A stretch of DNA of 64,000 nt from Rhodospirillum centenum SW (GTDB lineage Bacteria; Pseudomonadota; Alphaproteobacteria; Azospirillales; Azospirillaceae): assembly GCF_000016185.1 (NCBI RefSeq), contig NC_011420.2, forward strand, positions 1 through 64,000. The letters run 5' to 3'. A model generated the notes under the pieces. That model saw nothing but the letters and a program-made list of their open reading frames with translations, searched no databases and had not been told where the DNA came from. The position numbers were made by a program, and so were the translations under genes. This document shows, piece after piece, positions 52,023-61,027 of the stretch. Within the stretch, counting starts at the first letter, position 1; each line of letters opens with the position of its first letter.

Positions 52023-52613
52023 ATGGCCGGCAACGGGCAGCCGCTGGCGGTGATCGCCAAGCTGCTCGACCTGTCGGAGCGCCGGGTCCAGCAGCTCAGC
52101 CGCGAGGGGGTGATCCCCAAGGCCGAGCGCGGCGCCTACGATCTGGTCGGCGCCGTGCGCGGCTATGTGCGCTACCTGCGCGATCTGGCGCAGCGGGCGC
52201 AGGGTGGCGTCGCCGACCTGCCCACCGAACGCACCCGGCTGGTCAAGGCCAAGGCCGACCTTGCCGAACTGGACGCGCAGCAACGGCGCGGCGATCTGGT
52301 GCCGGTGGCCGAGACGGCGCTGGCCTGGGCGGCAGTGACGGCCCGGCTGCGCGCCCGCCTGATCACCCTGCCGGACAAGCTGGCCCCCCTGGTTCATGAT
52401 GCCGCAAACCCCGCCGCCGTCCGCGTCCTTCTCCGGTCGGCGATTGTCGAGGCGCTCGCCGAACTTGCGGCGACGCCGGTCGCCGTCGCCCCTGCGCCTG
52501 ACCGGGCATCCGGGGCTGGCGAAGCTGGTGACGACGGCGTTGCAGATGCTGACGCCGCCGCCGGACCTGACGGTGAGCCAATGGGCGGACGCCAACCGCC
52601 GGCTGAGTTCTGA
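52023..52613 (+). CDS. Terminase small subunit (Nu1-like)
   Basis: 196 residues. The N-terminal HTH (PLAVIAKLLDLSERRVQQLSREGVIPKAERGAYDLVGAVRGYVRYLRD, about 7-58) is the winged-helix DNA recognition domain of lambda-type small terminases. A helical body follows (ERTRLVKAKADLAELDAQQRRGDLVP). The Ala/Gly-rich last 40 residues overlap the next gene in another frame. Recognises the packaging site. Confidence 0.85.
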   Translation: MAGNGQPLAVIAKLLDLSERRVQQLSREGVIPKAERGAYDLVGAVRGYVRYLRDLAQRAQGGVADLPTERTRLVKAKADLAELDAQQRRGDLVPVAETALAWAAVTARLRARLITLPDKLAPLVHDAANPAAVRVLLRSAIVEALAELAATPVAVAPAPDRASGAGEAGDDGVADADAAAGPDGEPMGGRQPPAEF

Positions 52614-54471
52614 GGCCAGCGCCGAGCCGGGCCGCTGGTCCACCGCCCGGGCCGAATACCAGCGCGGCATCATGGATGCCGTTTCCGACCCGGATATCGA
52701 AACCGTGGTGGTGATGTCGTCGGCCCAGGTGGGCAAGACGGAGGTGCTGAACAACACGGTCGGCTACCATATCGACCAGGATCCGTCGCCGATCATGGTG
52801 GTGATGCCCACCGAGCGCGACGCGGAGACCTGGTCGAAGGACCGTTTCGCGCCCATGGCACGGGACACGCCGTGCCTGATCGGGCGGATCGCCGACCCCA
52901 AGTCGCGTGACGGTTCCAACAAGATCCTGCACAAGCGGTTTGCCGGCGGCCACCTGACCATCGTCGGGGCCAACGCGCCGTCGGGGCTGGCCAGCCGGCC
53001 GATCCGCATCCTGCTCTGCGACGAGGTCGACCGCTACCCGGCTAGCGCCGGGGCTGAAGGCGACCCGGTCAAGCTGGCGCGCAAGCGCACCGTCACCTTC
53101 TGGAACCGCAAAATCCTGCTGGTCTCAACCCCGACCCTGAAGGGGGCCAGCCGGATCGAAACGGCGTTCGAGGAAAGCGACCGCCGCCGCTTCTGGGTGC
53201 CGTGCCCGGATTGCGGCCAGCATCAGGTGCTGAGCTGGGGGCAGGTGCGCTGGGACAGCGACCCGGAACCCCGGCCGGACAGCGCCCGCTATGTCTGCGT
53301 CCATTGCGATGCCGTCTGGGGTGATGCCCGGCGCTGGCAGGCGATATCTCGCGGGCAGTGGCGGGCGGAGGCGCCGTTCACCGGCATCGCCGGTTTCCAC
53401 CTCAACGAGATCTATTCCACCTGGGTTCGGCTGGCCGACATGGTGCGCACCTTTCTGTCGGCCAAGGCCGCCGGCGACGAGGCGATGAAGACCTTCGTCA
53501 ACACCTCGCTGGGCGAGACCTGGCAGGAGAGCGGCGAAGCGCCGGACTGGCAGCGTCTCTATGAACGACGCGGCGGCTACCGCTTCGGCGCGGTGCCCAC
53601 GGGCGGCCTGTTCCTCACCGCCGGGGCCGACGTGCAGAAGGACCGGATCGAGGTGTCGGTGTGGGCCTGGGGGCGCGGGCTGACCAGCTGGCTGGTGGAC
53701 CATGTCGTCATCGAGGGCGGGCCCGAACGGGCGGAGGCCTGGGCGGCGCTGACAGCATTGCTGGGCCGGACATGGCCACACACCCATGGCAGCCGGCTGG
53801 GGCTAGCGCGGCTGGCCATCGATACCGGCTATGAGGCACCCGCCGTCTATGCCTGGGCCAGGAGCGTGGGTTTCGCGCAGGTGGCCCCGGTCAAAGGGGT
53901 GGAGGGCTTCAACAGGGCGGCGCCCGTCGCCGGCCCCAGTTACGTGGATGCCACCGAGAATGGCCGCAAGGTGCGGCGCGGGGCGCGGCTGTGGACGGTG
54001 GCCGTGGCCACCTTCAAGAGCGAAACGTACCGTTTCCTGCGGTTGGCCCGGCCTACAGACGAGGACTTGGCCGCCGGCATCACCGTGCCCCCCGGCAGCC
54101 TGCACTTACCGCAGGGCGTGGAGGCCGAATGGGTCAAGCAGCTTGTGGCCGAGCAGCTGGTGACGGTGAAGACCAAGCGCGGCTTCACCAAACTGGACTG
54201 GCAGAAGCTGCGCGAGCGCAACGAGGCGCTGGACTGCCGCGTCTATGCCCGCGCCGCCGCCTGGATCGCCGGCATCGACCGCTGGACCGAGGCGAAGTGG
54301 CGCGATCTGGAGGATCAGGTCGGGCCGGCGCCCGACGCCGCTGGAACCCCAACCCCGGTGGTGCCGGCCGCTGAGGTTCCGACCGCCGGTCACCTTAAAC
54401 GCCCCACCGCACCGGGGGAGAAACGCCGGGGCGGCTGGTTGGGTGGACGCAATCAGGGTTGGTTGGGATGA
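52528..54471 (+). CDS. Terminase large subunit (GpA family)
   Basis: About 647 residues from GTG 52528; recognisable GpA sequence begins about LAKLVTTALQMLTPPPDLTVSQWADANRRLSSEASAEPGRW, so the longer frame from 52396 and the ATG at 52546 are alternatives. ATPase motif VVVMSSAQVGKTEVLNN (about 65), ILLCDEVDRYP (about 162), zinc-ribbon-like VPCPDCGQHQ and YVCVHCDAVW (about 220-260), and nuclease domain (about 360-560) are visible. This is the lambda gpA-type DNA-packaging motor. Confidence 0.92.
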   Translation: MTTALQMLTPPPDLTVSQWADANRRLSSEASAEPGRWSTARAEYQRGIMDAVSDPDIETVVVMSSAQVGKTEVLNNTVGYHIDQDPSPIMVVMPTERDAETWSKDRFAPMARDTPCLIGRIADPKSRDGSNKILHKRFAGGHLTIVGANAPSGLASRPIRILLCDEVDRYPASAGAEGDPVKLARKRTVTFWNRKILLVSTPTLKGASRIETAFEESDRRRFWVPCPDCGQHQVLSWGQVRWDSDPEPRPDSARYVCVHCDAVWGDARRWQAISRGQWRAEAPFTGIAGFHLNEIYSTWVRLADMVRTFLSAKAAGDEAMKTFVNTSLGETWQESGEAPDWQRLYERRGGYRFGAVPTGGLFLTAGADVQKDRIEVSVWAWGRGLTSWLVDHVVIEGGPERAEAWAALTALLGRTWPHTHGSRLGLARLAIDTGYEAPAVYAWARSVGFAQVAPVKGVEGFNRAAPVAGPSYVDATENGRKVRRGARLWTVAVATFKSETYRFLRLARPTDEDLAAGITVPPGSLHLPQGVEAEWVKQLVAEQLVTVKTKRGFTKLDWQKLRERNEALDCRVYARAAAWIAGIDRWTEAKWRDLEDQVGPAPDAAGTPTPVVPAAEVPTAGHLKRPTAPGEKRRGGWLGGRNQGWLG

Positions 54472-54677
54472 CCTGGACCCAGGGGGAACTGGACGCGCTG
54501 CGCCGCGCCTATGCTGCCGGCACGCTGCGCGTCAGCTATGACGGCCGCAGCGTCGAGTACGGCTCCGCCGCCGACCTGTTGTCGCGCATCCGCACCATCG
54601 AACGGGAAATGGCTGGCAACACATCGAGCAAACTGCCGATGGCGGGCTTTGCCGGCTTCCGCCGTGGGGAGCGCTGA
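54468..54677 (+). CDS. gpW-like head-tail connector
   Basis: 69 residues from ATG 54468 (overlaps terminase stop by 4 nt). WTQGELDALRRAYAAGTLRVSYDGRSVEYGSAADLLSRIRTIEREM matches the gpW fold of lambda: small helical protein with a central strand pair, located between terminase and portal. Confidence 0.85.
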   Translation: MTWTQGELDALRRAYAAGTLRVSYDGRSVEYGSAADLLSRIRTIEREMAGNTSSKLPMAGFAGFRRGER

Positions 54678-56164
54678 TGGCCGGGCTCTGGCTCGACCGC
54701 GCCCTGGGGCTGGTGGCACCACAGGCGGCCCTGCGACGGGTGCTGGCCCGCCAGAGCCTCGACCGGCTGACCCGCGGCTATGACGGGGCCGCCAAGGGCC
54801 GCCGCACCGATGGCTGGCGGGCACCGGGCAGTTCGGCCGATGCCGAGATCGCCGTTGCCGGGGCGCTGCTGCGCGACCGGATGCGCGATCTGGTGCGCAA
54901 CAACCCGCACGCCGCCAAGGCGGTGTCGGTGCTGGTCAACAACATCGTCGGTTCCGGCATCATGCCGCGCGCCGCGTCGGGTGACGACCGGCTGGACAAG
55001 GCAACCGACGCCCTGTGGCAGGATTGGTCGGCACGGTGCGATGCCGACGGCCAGTTGGATTTCTACGGGCTGCAAACCCTGGCCTGCCGCCAGATGGTCG
55101 AGGCGGGCGAGGTGCTGCTGCGCCGCCGGCCCCGGCGCGCGGGTGACGGGTTGCCGGTGCCGCTCCAGATCCAACTGGTCGAGGCCGACCTGCTGGATGC
55201 CGGGCGCAATGGCGACCTTGCCGATGGCGGCCGGATCGTCCAGGGCATCGAGTTCGACCCGCTGGGAAGGCGCCGGGCCTATTGGCTCAACGCCCAACAT
55301 CCGGGCGACGCGGTGGTCAGCCTGCGCCGCCGGCTGGACAGTGCCGCCGTGCCCGCCGCCGAGGTCGCGCACATCTATGAGAAGCAGCGCGCCCAGGTGC
55401 GCGGCGTGCCCTGGGGCACACCGGTGATGCGGGCGCTGCGCGACCTGGACGACTGGACCCAGGCCGAACTGGTGCGCAAGAAGACCGAAGCCTGTGTCGT
55501 TGGCATCGTGCTGGGGGCCGACGAGGGGGAACAGGGCATCGCGCCCTCGGTGGTCGATGCCGATGGCCATCGGGTGGAGCAGTTCGAGCCCGGCCTGATC
55601 GCCTATGCCCGCGGCGGCAAGGATATCCGCTTCAACCAGCCTGCCACCACGGCGGGGGTGGCGGAATGGCTGCGCGCCCAGTTGCACATCATCGCTGCCG
55701 GCTTTCGTATGCCCTACGAGTTGCTGACCGGCGACCTGTCCCAGGTGAACTATTCCAGCATCCGCGCCGGGCTGGTCGAGTTCCGCCGCCTGATCGAGGC
55801 GGCGCAGTGGCAATTGGTGATCCCCATGCTATGCCAGCCGGCCTGGGACTGGTTCACCACCCAGGCCTGGGCGGCAGGCCGGTTGCCGCGCCCGGACATT
55901 CCGGTTGAATGGTCGCCGCCGCGCTTTGAGGCGGTGGACCCGCTGAAGGACGCCATGGCCGACCTGCTGGCCATGCGCTCCGGCACCATGACGCTGGCCC
56001 AAGCAATCTCTCGCCAGGGCCACAATCCCGAGGCGGTGCTGACCGAGATTGCCGCCATGAATGCCCGCCTGGACGCGCTCGGCCTTGTGCTGGACAGCGA
56101 CCCGCGACGGGTGACCAAGACCGGCGTGATCCAGGCCGGTGAGACCGCCGCCAACCAGGACTGA
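54677..56164 (+). CDS. Phage portal protein (lambda family)
   Basis: 495 residues. RDRMRDLVRNNPHAAKAVSVLVNNIVGSGI, QMVEAGEVLLRRRPR, IVQGIEFDPLGRRRAYWLN, AEVAHIYEKQRAQVRGVPWGTPVMRALRDLDDWTQAELVRKKTEACVVGIV and LPYEL-like RMPYELLTGDLSQVNYSSIRAGLVEFRR are classic lambda-type portal blocks. It forms the dodecameric ring for DNA entry. Start codon overlaps the previous stop by 1 nt. Confidence 0.93.
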   Translation: MAGLWLDRALGLVAPQAALRRVLARQSLDRLTRGYDGAAKGRRTDGWRAPGSSADAEIAVAGALLRDRMRDLVRNNPHAAKAVSVLVNNIVGSGIMPRAASGDDRLDKATDALWQDWSARCDADGQLDFYGLQTLACRQMVEAGEVLLRRRPRRAGDGLPVPLQIQLVEADLLDAGRNGDLADGGRIVQGIEFDPLGRRRAYWLNAQHPGDAVVSLRRRLDSAAVPAAEVAHIYEKQRAQVRGVPWGTPVMRALRDLDDWTQAELVRKKTEACVVGIVLGADEGEQGIAPSVVDADGHRVEQFEPGLIAYARGGKDIRFNQPATTAGVAEWLRAQLHIIAAGFRMPYELLTGDLSQVNYSSIRAGLVEFRRLIEAAQWQLVIPMLCQPAWDWFTTQAWAAGRLPRPDIPVEWSPPRFEAVDPLKDAMADLLAMRSGTMTLAQAISRQGHNPEAVLTEIAAMNARLDALGLVLDSDPRRVTKTGVIQAGETAANQD

Positions 56165-56170
56165 CCCATC

Positions 56171-58138
56171 ATGCACGGCACCCTTGACCTGCCGGCGCTC
56201 CGCCGCGCGGCTGACCTTGTGCTGGCCAGCTTCGATGAGGCTGACCGCTCGGTGGAACTGGTCTGGTCCACCGGCGCGCGGGTGCGCCGCCAGCCGCTGT
56301 TCGGGGAGCCCTTCGACGAGGAACTGAGCCTTGACCCCGCCCATGTCCGGCTGGAACGCCTGAACGGCGGGGCACCGCTGCTGAAGGTCCATGACATGGG
56401 CACGCTGGATGCGGTGATCGGTTCGGTGGTGCCGGGCACGGCCCGCATCGAGAACGGCCGTGGCCTCGCCCGCGTGCGCTTCAGCGACCGGGCGGAGGTG
56501 GAGCCGATCCTGGCCGATATCCGCGCCGGTCATCTGCGCGCCGTCTCCATCGGCTATCAGGTCCATCGTTTCGAGATCTCGCGCCCGGCGTCCGGACCCG
56601 AACTGTGGCGCGCGGTGGACTGGACGCCGTTCGAGATTTCCGCCGTGCCGGTCGGGGCCGACCTCGCCGCCGGCTTCCGCAGCGCCGAGCCGCTCTCCCC
56701 CTGCGTCGTGGTCCGTCCCGGCGCACCGTCACCCGCCACGAGGACTTCCATGGACGAGACCCAGACCAAGCCCGCCACCCCGGACGTGGCGACGGCCCCG
56801 GCACCCGACGTCGCCCGCGCCACCGCCACTCCACCGACCCCCGACACCGACGCCCTGGTCGCCCGGGCACAGGCGGCCGAGCGCGAGCGGGTCGGCACCA
56901 TCCACGACCTCGCCGGCCGGCTGGGGCTGGAGCGCGGCTTCGCCGAGGATCTGGTCCGGCGCGGCACCGGCCTGGACGAGGCCCGCCGGCTGATCCTGGA
57001 CAAGGTTGCGGACGCGTCGGACCGCACCCGCATCTTCCCGCAGGTGACCGTGCCGCTCGGCGGCAGGGACGAACGGCTGCTGCGGCGTGAGGCGGTCAGC
57101 ACCGCCTTGCTGCACCGCTACAGCCCGACCCTGTTCCCGCTGACCGACCAGGCCCGCGAGTATCGCGGCCTCAGCCTGCTGGAACTGGCCCGCGAGTTCC
57201 TGACCCAGGCCGGGGTGGCGGTGCGCGGGCTGTCGCGCGACGAGATCGCCACCCGAGCGCTCCATTCCACCTCCGACTTCCCCGAGGTGCTGTCCGCTGT
57301 CACCGCCAAGACCCTGCGCCAGGCCTATGAGGTCTATCCGCGCACCTTCACGCCCTTCTGCCGGCAGGTGCTGGCCACCGATTTCAAGGCCATGCACCGG
57401 GTCCAGATCGGCGAGGCGCCGCAGCTGCTGAAGGTCAACGAGGGCGGGGAGTTCCAGCGCGGCACCATCGGCGAGAGCAAGGAAAGCTACCGTATCGAGA
57501 CCTATGGCCGCGTGGTGGCGATCACCCGGCAGGTGCTGATCAACGACGATCTCGACGCCTTCACCCGCATCCCGGCCATGTACGGCACCGCCATCGCCAC
57601 CCTGGAAAGCGACGTGGTCTGGGGCATCCTGACCGCCAACGCCGCCATGGCCGACGGCAAGGCGCTGTTCCATGCCGACCACAAGAACCTCGCCGGCACG
57701 GCGGCCCCCCCGACCGTCACCGCCATCGGCGACGCCCGCGCGGCGATGGCGAAGCAGACCGGGCTGGACCGGAAGACCGTGCTGAACATCCGGCCGTCCT
57801 TCCTGATCGTGCCGGCGGCGCTGGAACTGACGGCCGAGCAACTGGTGGCGCAGAACCTGACGCCGGCCAAGACCAGCGACATCGTTCCCGCCTCCATCCG
57901 TACCCTGACGCCCATCGCCGAGCCCCGGCTCGACGCCGCCAGCGCCACCGCCTGGTATCTGGCGGCCAACCCGGCCCAGATCGACACCCTGGAGTACGCC
58001 TATCTGGAGGGGCAGCAGGGCGCCTACATCGAAACCCGCAACGGCTTCGACGTGGACGGGGTGGAGATCAAGTGCCGGCTGGATTTCGGGGCCAAGGCCA
58101 TCGACTGGCGCGGCCTCTACAAGAACGCCGGGGCCTGA
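56171..58138 (+). CDS. Fused prohead protease and major capsid protein
   Basis: 655 residues. N-terminal HK97-type (U35) protease about 1-180: VRLERLNGGAPLLKVHDMGTLDAVIGSV, SDRAEVEPILADIRAGHLRAVSIGYQVH and WTPFEISAVPVGADLAAGF. An Ala/Pro-rich linker (about 185-235) leads to a scaffolding/capsid part (about 240-655: REYRGLSLLELAREFL ... DFPEVLSAVTAKTLRQAYEV ... GRVVAITRQVLINDDLDAFTRIPAMYG ... ALFHADHKNLAGTAAPPTVTAIGDARAAMAKQTGLD). Such fusions occur in several alphaproteobacterial prophages; the protease releases itself during maturation. Confidence 0.9.
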   Translation: MHGTLDLPALRRAADLVLASFDEADRSVELVWSTGARVRRQPLFGEPFDEELSLDPAHVRLERLNGGAPLLKVHDMGTLDAVIGSVVPGTARIENGRGLARVRFSDRAEVEPILADIRAGHLRAVSIGYQVHRFEISRPASGPELWRAVDWTPFEISAVPVGADLAAGFRSAEPLSPCVVVRPGAPSPATRTSMDETQTKPATPDVATAPAPDVARATATPPTPDTDALVARAQAAERERVGTIHDLAGRLGLERGFAEDLVRRGTGLDEARRLILDKVADASDRTRIFPQVTVPLGGRDERLLRREAVSTALLHRYSPTLFPLTDQAREYRGLSLLELAREFLTQAGVAVRGLSRDEIATRALHSTSDFPEVLSAVTAKTLRQAYEVYPRTFTPFCRQVLATDFKAMHRVQIGEAPQLLKVNEGGEFQRGTIGESKESYRIETYGRVVAITRQVLINDDLDAFTRIPAMYGTAIATLESDVVWGILTANAAMADGKALFHADHKNLAGTAAPPTVTAIGDARAAMAKQTGLDRKTVLNIRPSFLIVPAALELTAEQLVAQNLTPAKTSDIVPASIRTLTPIAEPRLDAASATAWYLAANPAQIDTLEYAYLEGQQGAYIETRNGFDVDGVEIKCRLDFGAKAIDWRGLYKNAGA

Positions 58139-58141
58139 GCC

Positions 58142-58636
58142 ATGACGGACCCGTTCCCGATCCTCAGCATGCCCGGCCAGAATGTGCCTTTCGCCGTGCC
58201 CAAGCGGCCGGTGCATGTGGTCTTCATCCATTGCAGCGCCAGCGACCAGGCCGCCCATGACGACGCGGCGGTGATCGACCAGTGGCACCGCCGGCGCGGC
58301 TGGCGTGGCATCGGCTATCACGTCTTCATCCGCGGCGACGGCACGATCCAGCGCGGCCGGCCGCTGGAAGACGTGCCGGCCGCGCAAGCCGGGCACAACA
58401 GCGGCTCCATCGCCCTGTGCCTGCATGGCTTTCACCAGTTCTCCCCGGTGCAGTTCGACAGTTTGCGGCGGCTGGCCGACGCGATGGATGCGGCCTATGC
58501 CGCCCAGGGCAAGCGCCTGCGCTGGCGCGGGCACCGCGAGGTCGCCGCCAAGCTCTGCCCGAACTTCGACTACCGCGTCGTCCTCGGCCTGGATGCCGGT
58601 GGCTTCCGCCGCCCGGCTGTGCCGGCCCTGTCCTGA
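58142..58636 (+). CDS. N-acetylmuramoyl-L-alanine amidase (endolysin)
   Basis: 164 residues. Amidase_2/T7-lysozyme fold: VVFIHCSASDQ (zinc His about 30), IDQWHRRRGWRGIGYHVFIRGDGTIQRGRPLEDVPAAQAGHNSGSIALCLHG and GHREVAAKLCPNFD (C-terminal zinc ligands). Cleaves peptidoglycan for lysis. No signal peptide, so release would need the holin-like protein next door. Confidence 0.88.
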   Translation: MTDPFPILSMPGQNVPFAVPKRPVHVVFIHCSASDQAAHDDAAVIDQWHRRRGWRGIGYHVFIRGDGTIQRGRPLEDVPAAQAGHNSGSIALCLHGFHQFSPVQFDSLRRLADAMDAAYAAQGKRLRWRGHREVAAKLCPNFDYRVVLGLDAGGFRRPAVPALS

Positions 58637-58648
58637 AGGAGGTCCCCC

Positions 58649-58822
58649 ATGCGCTACCTGATCGAACGGCTGCGCGAGCGCAGCACCTGGCTCGGCGCCA
58701 CCGCGCTGCTGTCCGCCTTCGGCGTCTCCCTCGACCCGGCCCTGGTGGACCAGATCGCCCTGGTGGGCGGGGCGGCGGCCGGCCTGATCCTGATGCTCAC
58801 CCCCGACCGGCCCGCCCGCTGA
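58649..58822 (+). CDS. Small holin-like membrane protein
   Basis: 57 residues from ATG 58649 after AAGGAGG. One or two hydrophobic stretches (TWLGATALLSAFGVSL and QIALVGGAAAGLILMLTPD) with a basic N-terminus (MRYLIERLRERS). It follows the endolysin gene by 12 nt, the classical holin position. Confidence 0.75.
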   Translation: MRYLIERLRERSTWLGATALLSAFGVSLDPALVDQIALVGGAAAGLILMLTPDRPAR

Positions 58823-58858
58823 GGACCCGGCCGAACCCGACCCCCAAGGAACCGCCCC

Positions 58859-59197
58859 ATGAAGAACCACATCCAGCCCGGCACCACCCTGACCCTGGCC
58901 GCCCCTTATGCCGTGGCCTCCGGCGAGGGCGTGCTCGTCGGCGCCCTGTTCGGCATCGCGGTCGCTTCGGCCGCCGGTGGCGAGCCGGTCGAGGTCTGCC
59001 TGGTCGGCGTCTTCGACCTGACGAAGACTGGCTCCCAGGCCTGGAGCGCCGGGGACAAGATCTATTGGGACAACACCGCCCGCGAGGCGACCAAGACCGC
59101 CACCGGCAACACCTTGATCGGTGCTGCGGTCACCGCCGTCGACAACAGCGCCGGCGAGACCGTCGGGCGGGTCCGGCTGAACGGGACGGTGACGTGA
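58859..59197 (+). CDS. DUF2190 capsid decoration protein
   Basis: 112 residues: TTLTLAAPYAVASGEGVLVGALFGIAVASAAGGEPVEVCLVGVFDLTKTGSQAWSAGDKIYWDNTAREATKTATGNTLIGAAVTAV. This is the DUF2190 beta-rich fold used as a phage capsid decoration or stabilising protein. Located just before the inserted reverse-strand cargo. Confidence 0.88.
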   Translation: MKNHIQPGTTLTLAAPYAVASGEGVLVGALFGIAVASAAGGEPVEVCLVGVFDLTKTGSQAWSAGDKIYWDNTAREATKTATGNTLIGAAVTAVDNSAGETVGRVRLNGTVT

Positions 59198-59247
59198 TGG
59201 TGGAAGGACTCCAGAGCGGACTGTGGGGGTCGCGCATGGCGAGGAAC

Positions 59248-60963
59248 TCAGCATTCTTTGCTGGCAGGTTCAGTGGGTAATAACCCTGCCTGTCCAGATA
59301 TCTTGATCTGCTGAGAACGCCGAACATGTGCGTGTGTCAACGCTGCCGCGCGCAGCACTGCGACGAAAAGTTTCTCCATCTCCAAATGGTCTCGTTCGGG
59401 AAATGCGTAATGAACCGCCCCACGGAGCTTACTCGCAGTGACAAGGTCAGCAGCGATGGCTTTCGCCACGCATGATGACCTCCATCCTTCGATCATGACC
59501 TTAAAACTACTGTATGCTTCCGCCTTCTCTTCAATGTTCATAGAAGGAGAGAAAATCGAACGCCTGACGTCGTTCTGGTTTCGCTTAAGAAGTTTTTCAA
59601 TTTCAGTTCCGGTCCAAAGGTTCCTAAACATTTCGTGAAGATGATCACCTGAACCACCCATTGCGCGAGCAACATGTTCCACGGCGACGGTCAAGCCCTG
59701 AAGGTCGCTGGACATTCCAGCCAGCCGCGCGTCCACATCGCCGAACGCATGCCGTTCGAACGATTCCAAACGCAAGAACACGGCATCCTGACGCTCTTGA
59801 TCGATGAAGTCAGCAAACGCGATGATCTCGTCGTCGGTCATGGCACCGGGACACTCGCGCTGCACAGCGGGTTGCAGCGTTCTGATTAGCCTGTCTTTTT
59901 GGTCACGCACCCAATCCGGCCAGACTGCGTCAAGCGTGAATTCACGATGACCGCTTTGACAACCCACAGACTCCTTTATGTCATCGAACGCCATGCCTGC
60001 GGCCATCCGGAGCATACGTATCGCTGCGGCCAAGTACACCTTGTATGCGTGGGCGATCAGGGTGCGGCCTTCGAATTCCCAGTCCGACCATCGTTCTGCC
60101 AGGAACTTGCACAACTCCAGAATCGCTGGCGACTGGACACCATAATGCTCCTGCGCTTTGCGTGCTGCCTCGATCTGCGCCTGATGATAAGCCTTCGCTT
60201 GATCCTCCGTCAGCCAGAACCGTCCACCACCATGATCGCGGAGGATGCGGCCCAACGCATGGTCTGCTTCCTCTTCCGACCAGACGACGGCATCCAGCGC
60301 GGCTTCGTGACTCTGAAATCCGTTCAACGCTCGTGTAGGCGCGGTGATTTCGCGCCACGTGTCAGCCGGCCTGCGACCATCGAAGACAGCATGACGTGCT
60401 CTCCTGGCCGCTTCCGCATCTGCCATGTTTAGTCGGAAATGGATGCCAATATCAGCGAACTCTGCTGCTACGAGTACCTGCCAGCCACTGTAAAAGTCTC
60501 GGACGTTGCAGTCTGCAAAAAGCTCAGGATATTTTTCATTCGCCACACTGACACGGCGATCCTGGTGAGACTGATAGACTTGTTGGGCCGGCCGCTGTAA
60601 GAACTCCACGAATGCCGGATCTGGCTCATCGAATGGATGTGGAATATCGCCGTAGACACCCGGGTGAGTTGTCCGAAACAGGCTGTTTTCCAACCTTACC
60701 GCTGCCCCCCAACGCGGGCCGTCTGGCTCTACCGCCTCCTGCATGGAGCCGACATCACTGTGGCCCTCCAGCCACATTCGGCGGGCCACCGGGTCGGGCC
60801 AGCGCAGCCGCAGCTTCGGCCGAAGTAGGCCGGCCATTTCCAATGACTCAAGAAGATTATTACCGTAGTACGCGCCACGAAACGCTCTAATCTCGCGTAG
60901 ATTAGACACGAAATCTTTTGATGGCAGATAGCGCCTTACGTTGAGTTTCGGTGATTTTTGCAT
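59248..60963 (-). CDS. Unrecognised 571-residue cargo protein
   Basis: 571 residues on the strand opposite to the surrounding structural genes, with much lower GC. Visible features: WLEGHSDVGSMQEAVEPDGPRWGAAVRLENSLF (about 65-100), YQSHQDRRVSVANEKYPELFADCNVRDFYSGWQVLVAAEFADIGIHFRLNM (about 125-180) and a long helical C-terminal half. No nuclease, NTPase or membrane signature is recognised. Lone reverse-strand genes in a prophage late module are typically morons affecting the host, often anti-phage. Confidence 0.65.
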   Translation of the reverse strand: MQKSPKLNVRRYLPSKDFVSNLREIRAFRGAYYGNNLLESLEMAGLLRPKLRLRWPDPVARRMWLEGHSDVGSMQEAVEPDGPRWGAAVRLENSLFRTTHPGVYGDIPHPFDEPDPAFVEFLQRPAQQVYQSHQDRRVSVANEKYPELFADCNVRDFYSGWQVLVAAEFADIGIHFRLNMADAEAARRARHAVFDGRRPADTWREITAPTRALNGFQSHEAALDAVVWSEEEADHALGRILRDHGGGRFWLTEDQAKAYHQAQIEAARKAQEHYGVQSPAILELCKFLAERWSDWEFEGRTLIAHAYKVYLAAAIRMLRMAAGMAFDDIKESVGCQSGHREFTLDAVWPDWVRDQKDRLIRTLQPAVQRECPGAMTDDEIIAFADFIDQERQDAVFLRLESFERHAFGDVDARLAGMSSDLQGLTVAVEHVARAMGGSGDHLHEMFRNLWTGTEIEKLLKRNQNDVRRSIFSPSMNIEEKAEAYSSFKVMIEGWRSSCVAKAIAADLVTASKLRGAVHYAFPERDHLEMEKLFVAVLRAAALTHAHVRRSQQIKISGQAGLLPTEPASKEC

Positions 60964-61027
60964 CGTGTGTCGTGCTTATTATCTCGTAGAAGCAACCAGA
61001 TATTGATTATTCTGTATCGGAGATGAG

